This document shows positions 17,200 through 24,973 of a stretch of 50,019 nucleotides of DNA, piece by piece. Below the pieces are notes generated by a model. The model saw only the letters and a program-made list of their open reading frames with translations. It was not told the origin of the DNA and searched no databases. Location: positions 1 through 50,019 of the forward strand of contig SXPB01000116.1 in assembly GCA_005776475.1 (NCBI GenBank). Reading direction: 5' to 3'. How positions within the stretch are numbered: the first letter of the stretch is position 1; each line of letters begins with the position of its first letter. Made by a program: the position numbers and the translations under genes. Source of the stretch: Planctomycetia bacterium. GTDB lineage: Bacteria; Planctomycetota; UBA1135; UBA2386.

Positions 17200-18003
17200 A
17201 TGGCAACGGCTTCCAAGCAACCGGCTCAGGCCGGCCGAACGAAGAAGGGTCGGACGGCGCGAAGCCGAAAGCAGAGCCGCGGTTCGAAGGCCAGTCGCGC
17301 GAGCGGCAAGCGCCTCGACCCTCTGTTGCCGTTTCACCCCGGCCGCGGCGGGGCCCGTCCAGGTGCCGGTCGCAAGCCGAAGGTCCCAGGGCGGCCCGGC
17401 GTCGATCACCGTCCGCGGGCGCCGCTCGCGTCCCGCTTCCCAGTGCACGTCACGCTCAAGCTGCGGCCCGGCTTGCCCCGCCTGCGCCGCAAGACCACGT
17501 ACGAGGCGCTGCGCGCTGCGTTCGCGGCCGGGTGCGCTCGCAACCTCACCGGCGCGTTTCGCCTCTGCCATTACGCGATCCTGAACGACCACCTGCATCT
17601 GATCTGCGAAGCCGAGGACCGCGCCGCACTCAGTCGCGGCCTGCAGGGCCTGCTGATCCGGATCGCCAGGGCCCTCAACAAACTGTGGTCGCGCCGCGGC
17701 AGTGTGTTCGCCGACCGCTACCACGACCACATTCTGAAGTCGCCGCGCGAGGTCCGCAACGCGCTCCGCTACGTCATCGGCAACGGCAGGATGCACGCGG
17801 CCGAAGGCCGCGAGGTCGCCGTTCCGCAGGCGATCGACACGTTCACCTCCGCGCCGTGGTTCGCTGGCTTCCGTGAACGCATCACGGTCCATGGCCTTGA
17901 CGCCATCGTGCGGCCGGTGACCGACGCTCGCACGTGGCTGCTCACCGAGGGCTGGTTGCGGCACGGGCGGATCAGCGTGCACGAGGTTCCTGCCACCGCG
18001 TGA
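17200..18003 (+). CDS. RAYT/IS200-like HUH (Y1) transposase
   Basis: A 267-residue single-strand endonuclease-type transposase. The N-terminal 60 residues are very basic (Lys/Arg/Ser), followed by the GGARPGAGRKPK motif often found in this subfamily. The metal-binding HUH pair is DHLHL (His131, His133), and Tyr191 in ALRYVIGN, 60 residues on, is the probable nucleophile. Between them GSVFADRYHDHILKS matches the family. Domesticated RAYTs act on REP palindromes rather than moving themselves. The start is ATG 17200; the open frame extends upstream without conserved sequence. No second matching hairpin was found downstream, so this may be a stand-alone RAYT rather than a full insertion sequence. 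Confidence 0.85.
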   Translation: MATASKQPAQAGRTKKGRTARSRKQSRGSKASRASGKRLDPLLPFHPGRGGARPGAGRKPKVPGRPGVDHRPRAPLASRFPVHVTLKLRPGLPRLRRKTTYEALRAAFAAGCARNLTGAFRLCHYAILNDHLHLICEAEDRAALSRGLQGLLIRIARALNKLWSRRGSVFADRYHDHILKSPREVRNALRYVIGNGRMHAAEGREVAVPQAIDTFTSAPWFAGFRERITVHGLDAIVRPVTDARTWLLTEGWLRHGRISVHEVPATA

Positions 18004-18085
18004 CGGCATCGGCAGCCTCGAGACAATCGACGAGACGCGGACCAGGCTGGGCAGACCCACACCCGGCGCGGCCCATTCTGCAGTT

Positions 18086-19807
18086 GTGTGCGCACTTGGC
18101 AGGCCGGACAGTGGTGCGGTGCACCTGCTCTCGCGCCCGTTCCTGCTGCTCGCAGCGCTGGCGTTCGTCGTTTGGTGGCCGGCATTGCTCGGCGACACGG
18201 TCTACGACGATGTGATCAACCTGCAGCGCAACCCGGCCCTGCGCGAGGGCGATGTGCTGGCGCTGGTCCGCGAGCCGTTCTTTCGCGAGCACATGCACTA
18301 CTGGCGGCCGCTGACCCAGCTCGTGTTCGCTGCCACGTTGCCGTGGGGGATGGTCGCGATCCACCTGGGCGCCCTGGTGTTGCACGTGACGTCCGCCTGG
18401 ATCGCACTGCGCATCGTCAGCCAGCGTTTCGCGGGAACGTCGCGCGTCGCCGCCGTCGTCGGGTTGCTGTTCCTGGTGCATCCGGTGCACGCCGAAAGTG
18501 TCGCGTGGGCCTCTGCCTTGCCGGATGTGTTGGCGGGAACGTTGTCGCTGGCGGCGCTCTACTGGGCACTGGCTGGCACCGCGCGAGGTTGCTGGCTCGC
18601 GGCCGGCTTGTTCGGCTTTGCGCTGCTCGCGAAGGAAGGTGCGGTCGCGATGCTGCCGGTGCTGGTTGCCGCACCGTGGTGCGTGCGGGCGGTGGCAGCG
18701 TCGCCAGTGCGGCCATGGCTGCGGCATGCCGTGCCGATCGTTGCCGTGGTCTTGGTCTGGTGGGTCGTGCGGCATCAGGTTCTTGGCGCGTACGCGGCGA
18801 CGTCGTCGACGTCGTCAGCCGCGTCGATTGCGAACGTGCTCGTCGCGAGCGCCGAGGTGTTCGTGCGCCAGGTGCTGCTGTTGCCCGTGCCGTGGCCGTT
18901 GTCGCCGTTCCGGCATGGGCCTGTGGCCGCGCTGTCCGACCCGCTGGCCGTTGCGTCCGTGCTGTATGCCGTGGGTGCGTTGGCAATCCTCGTCGCCTCC
19001 GCGGTGGTCTGGATGCGCGTTCGGCAGGCGCGCGTCGCGGTGCTGCTGGTCGTGGTCCCGGCGTTGTTGCCCGCGCTGGCCTGGCCTTCGCTCGGCGAGT
19101 TCTGCATCCAGGATCGCTACGTGTACCTGGGTGTATTCGGCCTCGGGCTGCTCAGCGGTCCGCTGCTCGCGCGATGGGCGGGCGTCGCCGTCGCCGTCCT
19201 GTGTGCCCTCGCGTCGCTGTCCCACGTGCAGGCCAGGATCTGGCGCGACCAGGAGAGTCTCGTCGAGCACGCGCTCGCCGCCGCCCCGAACCTGGCGACG
19301 CCGCATGTGATGGCGGGGGACCTGGCAATCGGCGCCGCGGGCAAAGGCGTGGCCGGGGCGCTCGATCGGGCGAGCCAGCACTACAGCTCGGCGCTGCGCG
19401 CGGAGTTGCCGCGGGAGCCGCTGTTAGGCGCCGAACGGCGTGCCGGCGCACTGCTCGGGCTTGGTTGGTGCGACTTCCTGTCGCCGGGCACCGAGTTTCC
19501 TCGCGATGCCGAACGTGTCGCCGCGAAGTTTCGCGCGGGGCTCGCCGAGTACGAACACAACGCGTCCGGTTGGGTCGGTCTCGGGACGACGCAGGCCCTG
19601 GGTCAAGATCGCGTAGCGGCCGAACGCAGCCTGCGGCGCGCGACGACGGTCGATCCACGCAGTCCCGAAGCCTGGTTCAACCTCGGCGTGCTGCAGTCCG
19701 AGCTCGGCGCCGTCGCCGACGCGCGGCGCAGTTTCACGACCGCGTTGCGCTTCAATCCGGATCTGGAGGCAGCGCGGCAGCGCTTGCTGGACTTGCAGGG
19801 CAGGTAG
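18086..19807 (+). CDS. TMTC-like multipass membrane protein with C-terminal TPRs
   Basis: A 573-residue protein. The N-terminal two-thirds has about nine or ten hydrophobic helices. The segment DDVINLQRNPALREG followed by HYWRPLTQLVF, and later FLVHPVHAESVAWAS, are hallmarks of the GT-C-fold TMTC/O-mannosyltransferase-like family. The acidic loop residues (DD near 39-40 and the HPVHAESV block) mark the expected active-site face. Residues about 480-570 contain at least two TPRs, such as AWFNLGVLQSELGAVADARR. A glycosyl transfer role using a lipid-linked sugar is plausible but unproven in bacterial members. The start could be GTG 18086 or GTG 18119, the latter giving MHLLSRPFLLLAAL. Confidence 0.8.
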   Translation: MCALGRPDSGAVHLLSRPFLLLAALAFVVWWPALLGDTVYDDVINLQRNPALREGDVLALVREPFFREHMHYWRPLTQLVFAATLPWGMVAIHLGALVLHVTSAWIALRIVSQRFAGTSRVAAVVGLLFLVHPVHAESVAWASALPDVLAGTLSLAALYWALAGTARGCWLAAGLFGFALLAKEGAVAMLPVLVAAPWCVRAVAASPVRPWLRHAVPIVAVVLVWWVVRHQVLGAYAATSSTSSAASIANVLVASAEVFVRQVLLLPVPWPLSPFRHGPVAALSDPLAVASVLYAVGALAILVASAVVWMRVRQARVAVLLVVVPALLPALAWPSLGEFCIQDRYVYLGVFGLGLLSGPLLARWAGVAVAVLCALASLSHVQARIWRDQESLVEHALAAAPNLATPHVMAGDLAIGAAGKGVAGALDRASQHYSSALRAELPREPLLGAERRAGALLGLGWCDFLSPGTEFPRDAERVAAKFRAGLAEYEHNASGWVGLGTTQALGQDRVAAERSLRRATTVDPRSPEAWFNLGVLQSELGAVADARRSFTTALRFNPDLEAARQRLLDLQGR

Positions 19808-19832
19808 GCGTTGGCCTGGCGCGGGGCGGAAC

Positions 19833-20711
19833 TCAAAATCGGAGCGCTTGTCCGATCGTCTCCTGCGCGAAGGCGAACCCTGCATCGAGCAGGCGCGTCG
19901 GGCGCACCCGCTGGCTCGCCAACAGCAACTCGTCCGCCATCGCGCCGAACACCAACCGGAGCCCGAACGCCGGCACCGGCAACACCGTCGGCCGCCGCAG
20001 CGCCTTCCCGAGCGCTTGCGTGAACACCTGGTTCGTCACCGCTCCGGGGGCCACTGCCGCCACCGGACCGCGCAGACGTTCGTCGCCGAGCGCGAACGCG
20101 ATCGCTCGCACGAGATCGCGTCGCGTGATCCAGCTCGTCCATTGCCGCCCGCTGCCGAGCCGGCCGCCGACACCCATCCGGAACGGCGGCAGCATGCGTG
20201 CCAGTGCCCCGCCGGATGGGTCGAGCACCATGCCGATGCGCAGGTTCACGACGCGCAGGCCCGCGGCGACCGCCGGCGCCGTGCCCGCTTCCCAGTCGGC
20301 GGCGACGTCGGCGAGGAACCCCGACCCGCGCGCGCTGGTTTCGTCGAGCACCTCGTCGCCGCGGTTGCCGTAGATCCCGATCGCCGAGGCGCTGACCAGC
20401 ACCCGCGGCGTAGTCGGCAGCGCGGCCAGCGAGCGACACAGCTGTTCGGTGGCCGGCCCGCGGCTCGCCACGATCGCCTGCCGCCGGGCGGCGGTCCAAC
20501 GCTGCGCGACACTCGCCCCGGCCAGATGCACCACTGCGTCGAGGGCGGGCAGCCGCGCATCGAGCGCGCCCGTGGTGGCGTTCCACGCCAGCGAATCGCC
20601 GCTGCCGTCGGGAACGCGCACCAGCCGGACCACTTCGTGGCCGGCAGCGCGCAAGAACGGGACCATCGCCGAGCCGACGAACCCGGACGAGCCAGTGATG
20701 GCGATGCGCAT
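19833..20711 (-). CDS. TIGR01777-family NAD(P)-dependent epimerase (YfcH-like)
   Basis: A 292-residue extended-SDR protein. The Rossmann motif ITGSSGFVGSAM lies at 4-15. AVVHLAGASVAQRWT (59-73) and SASAIGIYGNRGDEVLDE are diagnostic of the TIGR01777 group (E. coli YfcH and plant cell-division-associated relatives). The C-terminal DUF1731-like end includes LPVPAFGLRLVFGAMADELLLASQRV. The substrate is unknown. ATG 20711 is the start, and the gene is divergent from the toroid protein at 20786 with a 74-bp shared upstream region. It is convergent with the TMTC-like gene, with 25 bp between stops. Confidence 0.93.
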   Translation of the reverse strand: MRIAITGSSGFVGSAMVPFLRAAGHEVVRLVRVPDGSGDSLAWNATTGALDARLPALDAVVHLAGASVAQRWTAARRQAIVASRGPATEQLCRSLAALPTTPRVLVSASAIGIYGNRGDEVLDETSARGSGFLADVAADWEAGTAPAVAAGLRVVNLRIGMVLDPSGGALARMLPPFRMGVGGRLGSGRQWTSWITRRDLVRAIAFALGDERLRGPVAAVAPGAVTNQVFTQALGKALRRPTVLPVPAFGLRLVFGAMADELLLASQRVRPTRLLDAGFAFAQETIGQALRF

Positions 20712-20785
20712 GCGAGGAATCGTTCCTGCCAGCTTACCGCCGTGGGCATCGGCGGCTCGAAGCCGTCTATCATGGTCCGCTGACC

Positions 20786-22057
20786 GTGTTCCGCCCTCTC
20801 CGCTTCCTGGATCTCGTCGCGCCAGCCTGGTTGGCGACCGCGTGTTTCGCGCAGGACACGCTGCGCGAACGCATCAACCACGCCCTCACCGAGGCGCGCC
20901 CAGCCCTGCTGGCGCATTTGCAGGCGGCCACCGATCCGTCGAATCGGCCCGGCGAGCTCGCCCTCATCCTGCTCGCCGCCGTGCACGACGGCGTGGACCC
21001 AGCGGAGCCGCGTTTCGCCAAGGCGGTCGCGCGCATGGCGAAGGCGAATCCGAACGAGACCTACGATCTCGCGTTGCGCTTGATGGTGATGGAAGCGATG
21101 CCGGCGTTCCCCAACCGGCTCGAACTGGCGAAGGAAGACGCCAAAGAACTGCTGCGCCATCGCCACAAGTCCGGCTGCTTTGGCTACGACGACAATCCCG
21201 GCGGCTACGACCTCAGCAACACGCAGTACGCGGCGCTGGGCCTGCGCGCCGCACGCGCGATCGGCGTCAAGGTGGAGCGCATCGTGTGGAGCAAGCTCGT
21301 CGAGGAGTTGATGGAGCAGCAGGACAGCTACGGCGGCTTCAACTACGGGCGCGGCGATTCCGGCTTCAATGCGTATCCGTCGATGACGGTGGCCGGCATC
21401 GCGGTGCTCGCCATCTGCCGCCAGGAACTTGAGATCGACGGCAAGGCGCCGAAGTCGATCGATGGTCGCATCGACCGCGGCTGGGGGTGGATGGCGCGCA
21501 ACGTGACGGCGATCGGGTCGCCGAAGGAGCGCTGGTCGTTCTATTTCCACTACGGGCTCGAACGCGCCGCGATCCTGTGTGACATCGAGAAGGTCGGCAC
21601 GACCGATTGGTACGAAGCCGGCGCACGCATGCTGGTCGACATGCAGGACGACGGCGGTGGTTGGATGAGCACGCAGGACGGCCATCCCGGCGGCCACCTC
21701 GGCAACGGTCGCGGCGATCTCGTGCCGACCGCGTTCGCGGTGTTGTTCCTGCGGCGCAAGTTCCAGAAGGTGACCGGCGTGGTCACGCCGCATGTGGTGC
21801 GGCTGGTGAACCTGGGGCCGAACAGTCGACCGAGCGACGTCGATGCGTGCGCGGCCGAACTGGTGCGGCGCGGCAAGCCGGCGTTGGTGGAAGTGTTCCA
21901 GGCGCTGCGCAGCGAGCACGAGCCGGTGCGGCGCGCGGCGGCGGTGGCGCTCGTGGGCATTGCCGGCGAGCGGTTCGGTTACGACCCGGCGAAGGCGGCG
22001 GCCGACAACCGCGACGCGATCACGCGCGCGGAACTCTGGTACCTGAAGAATCGGTAA
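20786..22057 (+). CDS. Exported alpha/alpha-toroid (prenyltransferase/squalene-oxidase repeat) protein
   Basis: A 423-residue protein from GTG 20786. A signal-like N-terminus (MFRPLRFLDLVAPAWLATACFA) could be cleaved or lipidated at the Cys, since TAC is lipobox-like. Repeats with the Gln/Trp-poor toroid pattern are visible, for example GCFGYDDNPGGYDLSNTQYA, EQQDSYGGFNYGRGDSG, then DMQDDGGGWMSTQDGHPGGH. This is the squalene-cyclase fold, but the DxDD catalytic motif of hopene cyclases is absent, so it is not an obvious cyclase. A short HEAT-like unit (residues about 350-400) follows. Its presence on the same stretch as hpnCDE is suggestive but not evidence of a shared pathway. Confidence 0.8.
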   Translation: MFRPLRFLDLVAPAWLATACFAQDTLRERINHALTEARPALLAHLQAATDPSNRPGELALILLAAVHDGVDPAEPRFAKAVARMAKANPNETYDLALRLMVMEAMPAFPNRLELAKEDAKELLRHRHKSGCFGYDDNPGGYDLSNTQYAALGLRAARAIGVKVERIVWSKLVEELMEQQDSYGGFNYGRGDSGFNAYPSMTVAGIAVLAICRQELEIDGKAPKSIDGRIDRGWGWMARNVTAIGSPKERWSFYFHYGLERAAILCDIEKVGTTDWYEAGARMLVDMQDDGGGWMSTQDGHPGGHLGNGRGDLVPTAFAVLFLRRKFQKVTGVVTPHVVRLVNLGPNSRPSDVDACAAELVRRGKPALVEVFQALRSEHEPVRRAAAVALVGIAGERFGYDPAKAAADNRDAITRAELWYLKNR

Positions 22058-22098
22058 GCGGGGCGGCGGGCGCCGAGGCTCCAGGCACGCCAAGCCCG

Positions 22099-22147
22099 TG
22101 GTGGAAAATGCACTCATCACGGCCCACAATGTGGTCCTTTTCCACCA
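22099..22147 (+). promoter_or_regulatory. Inverted repeat at the abiEi start, probable AbiEi operator
   Basis: TGGTGGAAAA (22099-22108) and TTTTCCACCA (22138-22147) are exact inverted 10-mers with 29 bp between them; the second ends on the A of the abiEi ATG. TGGAAA (22103-22108) and CACAAT (22125-22130), 16 bp apart, could serve as -35 and -10, each matching consensus at four of six positions. Characterised AbiEi antitoxins repress their own promoter by cooperative binding to inverted repeats, which fits this placement. Confidence 0.6.
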
Positions 22148-22755
22148 TGTCCAAGACTCAGGTATTCGACACCAGGGACGTTCGCCGAGCAGGTCTCGGT
22201 TCGTTCTTCCGCCCCAAGGATGCGGAGGCCATGGGAATCAGCGAGCCGGCTTTGCGCACTCTAGTTCGGCGCGGCGTCGTCGAGAAAGTCGCGCGCGGCC
22301 TCTACCACCTGTCGGGAAGCGACAGCGGCGAGCACTACATGCTCGCCGGAGTCTGTGCCCGTGTCCCGACCGGCATCCTCTGCTTGCTGACGGCATTGCA
22401 GTACCACGGCATCGGCACGCGTCTCTCCCCCGAAATCTGGTTGGCGATCCCGCACGGCCAGCGTCCCGCGAGAGTTGGCCTCGCCAGGGTGCGGTTCGTG
22501 CGGTTCACGAAAACGCTTCTGACCGCCGGCGTCGACGAGGTCAAGATCGATGGTGTGCGCGCGCGTATCACGGATCTGGCTCGCACCGTGGTTGATTGCT
22601 TGAGGCTGACTCGGTCGATTGATCGCGAGACCGCTGGGGAAGCGCTGCGCGAGAGCCTGCGTTCACGGGCCGTTACGCCGAACTCTCTGCTGCGCATGGC
22701 CCGTGAGTGCGGCTCGTTCGAGCGGGTGCGCGCGGCGGTGGAAGCGGTCACGTGA
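22147..22755 (+). CDS. abiEi: AbiEi-family antitoxin and transcriptional repressor
   Basis: A 202-residue antitoxin of a type IV toxin-antitoxin (abortive infection) pair. The N-terminal winged helix-turn-helix includes ISEPALRTLVRRGVVEKVAR and GLYHL, the family's signature. The middle and C-terminal domain carries GILCLLTALQYHGIG and the ITDLARTVVDCLR block, where AbiEi neutralises the toxin's effect. ATG 22147 is chosen because the conserved domain begins a few residues later. Upstream in-frame ATGs at 22108 and 22129 are possible but fall inside the inverted repeat. The stop overlaps the toxin start as GTGA, so the two are coupled. Confidence 0.9.
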   Translation: MSKTQVFDTRDVRRAGLGSFFRPKDAEAMGISEPALRTLVRRGVVEKVARGLYHLSGSDSGEHYMLAGVCARVPTGILCLLTALQYHGIGTRLSPEIWLAIPHGQRPARVGLARVRFVRFTKTLLTAGVDEVKIDGVRARITDLARTVVDCLRLTRSIDRETAGEALRESLRSRAVTPNSLLRMARECGSFERVRAAVEAVT

Positions 22756-23702
22756 CCAAGCCGCCCACCAATCTCGCTGCGTCGGTGCACAGGCGCTTGC
22801 TCGATAGTGCGCGAGCTCGCACCGAGGACTTCCAATTCACGCTCTTGCGCTTTGGCGCCGAGCGTCTGTTGTTCCGTCTGTGCCGCTCTGAACACGCAGA
22901 GAGCTTCGTGTTGAAGGGAGCGCTGTTGTTGGTGTTCTGGCCCGACCAGCTCTATCGGCCAACGCGCGATGTCGATCTCGAGGGCTTCGGCGATACCGAC
23001 CCCGACCGCCTGCGCGTCGTGTTCCAAGCCATATGTCGCGTGCAGTGTTCGGAAGACGCGCTTGCGTTCGATGCAGATTCGGTGGCTGCCCAGCCGATCC
23101 GGACGACGCAGGAATACGGTGGAGTTCGCGTCACCTTGGACGCGCGTCTCGGCAAAGCGCGGATCCCGTTGCAGATCGACATCGGCTTCGGCGACGCGAT
23201 CACGCCGGCTCCGATCGTTCGTGACTTCCCGACCCTCTTGCCGTTGCCGGCGCCACGTCTCCGCACCTATCCGTTGGAAACCGTGGTGGCGGAGAAGTTC
23301 GAGGCGATTGCGCGATTGGGGCGTGCCAACAGTCGAATGAAGGACTTTCTCGATCTATGCACGTTGGCGCGCCGATGCGAGTTCGATGGTCCCTTGCTGA
23401 CCAAGGCGGTCCAGGCGACTTGCCAGCGTCGAAACGCCTTGATGGCAGACATCGACGAGATTCTGGTACCCGACTTCTACGCTGACGTCGGACTTGAGCA
23501 GCGGTGGCGTGCCTACGTGCGGCAACTGCCTGCGGGAACGATTGCCCCAGACTCGCTTGCGACGGTGGGGGGCGAGCTGGTGCGGTTCCTGGTGCCACTC
23601 GTCAATGCGCTTTTGGGGCACTGCGTCCTGCGTACGTGGAGCAGCAATTCGGGCTGGCTGTTGTGGGGGATGCTCGCTGATCCTGCCAAGTCGCCGCGAT
23701 GA
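22752..23702 (+). CDS. abiEii: AbiEii-family nucleotidyltransferase toxin
   Basis: A 316-residue toxin of the DNA polymerase beta-like nucleotidyltransferase superfamily. FVLKGALLLVFW (52-63) stands in for the usual Gly-Ser or Gly-Gly motif I and is followed by RPTRDVDLEGFG, with catalytic aspartates Asp73 and Asp75. A later VVAEKFEAIARLG then RMKDFLDL supplies the conserved Lys and Asp motifs III and IV. Related toxins (MenT) block translation by adding nucleotides to tRNA acceptor stems; whether this one does is unknown. GTG 22752 overlaps the antitoxin stop. Codon choice is visibly more A/T-tolerant than in neighbours, suggesting transfer. Confidence 0.92.
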   Translation: MTKPPTNLAASVHRRLLDSARARTEDFQFTLLRFGAERLLFRLCRSEHAESFVLKGALLLVFWPDQLYRPTRDVDLEGFGDTDPDRLRVVFQAICRVQCSEDALAFDADSVAAQPIRTTQEYGGVRVTLDARLGKARIPLQIDIGFGDAITPAPIVRDFPTLLPLPAPRLRTYPLETVVAEKFEAIARLGRANSRMKDFLDLCTLARRCEFDGPLLTKAVQATCQRRNALMADIDEILVPDFYADVGLEQRWRAYVRQLPAGTIAPDSLATVGGELVRFLVPLVNALLGHCVLRTWSSNSGWLLWGMLADPAKSPR

Positions 23703-23785
23703 GGATCGATGGTCACGAATCTAGGGCCTGATCCGTCCTTCGCAGGTGCGGCCCGTATCATCCGCCGCCTTCGCCGCCACGCTGC

Positions 23786-24973
23786 ATGAACGACCTCCAT
23801 CCCGCCTTCGCGCGCACCGCAGCGCGACGGCGCCATCTCGACCAGGGCAACCTGCTTCGTTCGCTGACCCTCGTCATCAACGCCGTGCCCGGCGGCATCA
23901 ACCTCGGCCAGGGCGTCTGCGACCTCGACACGCCGGCCCCGCTGGTCACCGGGGCACTGGCGTCGATCGACGGCGGCGACCGCCAGCTCTACACGCCGTA
24001 CGCCGGCCTGCCTGACCTGCGCACGGCGATCGCGAAGAAGCTGCAGCGGCACAACGGGCTTGCCTACGGGGCGAAGAACGTCGCCGTGTGCACCGGCAGC
24101 AGCGGCGCCTTCTTCGCGGCGGGCATGACTTTGATCGAGCCGGGTGACGAGGTCGTGCTGTTCGAGCCGTTCTACAGCTACCACTGGACGACGGTGCCGC
24201 TGTTCGGGGCCGTGCCGGTCGCCGTCGGCCTCGATCGCGAGACGCTCGCGTTCGACGAAGCGGCGCTGCGGCGTGCGTTGACGAGGAAGACGCGCGCGGT
24301 CGTGATCAACACGCCGGGCAATCCGTCCGGCAAGGTGTGGACGCGGACCGAACTCGAACGGCTCGCCGCGGTGCTCGACGGCAGCGACGTGCTGGTGCTG
24401 ACCGACGAGGTCTACGAATACATGTGCTTCGACGGGCGCCGCCACGTGTCGCCGGCGACCGTGCCGGGCCTTGCCGAACGCACGCTGACGATGAACTCGT
24501 TCAGCAAGACGTACTCGGTGACCGGCTGGCGCATCGGCTTTCTGGCCGGGCCGGAGTCGATCGTCGAGAAGTGCGGCATCGTGTTCGACCAGATCGAAGT
24601 GTGTGCGGCGCGGCCGATGCAGCGCGGTGTGCAGCGCGCACTCGAGCAGTTGCCGGATTCCTACTACACGGATCTCCAGGCGGGCTACGAGAAGAAGCGC
24701 GACGCGTTCTGTGCGGCGCTGCGCGACGCCGGGTTCACGTTCCTGGTGCCGGAGGGCGCCTACTACGTGATGGCGGACTACCGGCGCGTGTTCGGCGACG
24801 TCGAGCCGCATCCGGCGGTGCTGGCGATGATCGACCGCATCGGCGTGAATGCGGTGCCGGGCCATCTGTTCTTCGCGCGCCCCGACGGCGTGCGCTGCAT
24901 GCGCTTCCAGTTCGCGGTGGACTGGCCGGTGCTCGAAGAGGCAATGCGTCGTTTGCGGAGTCTGTCGGCATGA
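23786..24973 (+). CDS. PLP-dependent class I/II aminotransferase
   Basis: A 395-residue fold-type I aminotransferase. Active-site residues are Asn179 in NTPGNPSGK, Asp207 and Tyr210 in DEVYEYM, the PLP-binding Lys241 in SFSKTYSVTGWRIG, and Arg249. A C-terminal Arg in MRFQFA would hold the substrate carboxylate. The INLGQGVCDLDTP start and overall pattern resemble the kynurenine/methionine aminotransferase (YbdL-like) group; the exact amino acid is unknown. The stop overlaps the next gene's ATG as ATGA, so it is translationally coupled to an exported deacetylase, an unexpected pairing. It starts 83 bp after the AbiEii stop. Confidence 0.92.
   Translation: MNDLHPAFARTAARRRHLDQGNLLRSLTLVINAVPGGINLGQGVCDLDTPAPLVTGALASIDGGDRQLYTPYAGLPDLRTAIAKKLQRHNGLAYGAKNVAVCTGSSGAFFAAGMTLIEPGDEVVLFEPFYSYHWTTVPLFGAVPVAVGLDRETLAFDEAALRRALTRKTRAVVINTPGNPSGKVWTRTELERLAAVLDGSDVLVLTDEVYEYMCFDGRRHVSPATVPGLAERTLTMNSFSKTYSVTGWRIGFLAGPESIVEKCGIVFDQIEVCAARPMQRGVQRALEQLPDSYYTDLQAGYEKKRDAFCAALRDAGFTFLVPEGAYYVMADYRRVFGDVEPHPAVLAMIDRIGVNAVPGHLFFARPDGVRCMRFQFAVDWPVLEEAMRRLRSLSA

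Noticed and set aside
20786-22057. Squalene-hopene cyclase
   Set aside because: The fold repeats are there, but the DxDD catalytic motif is absent and the protein is exported; it is kept as a toroid protein only.
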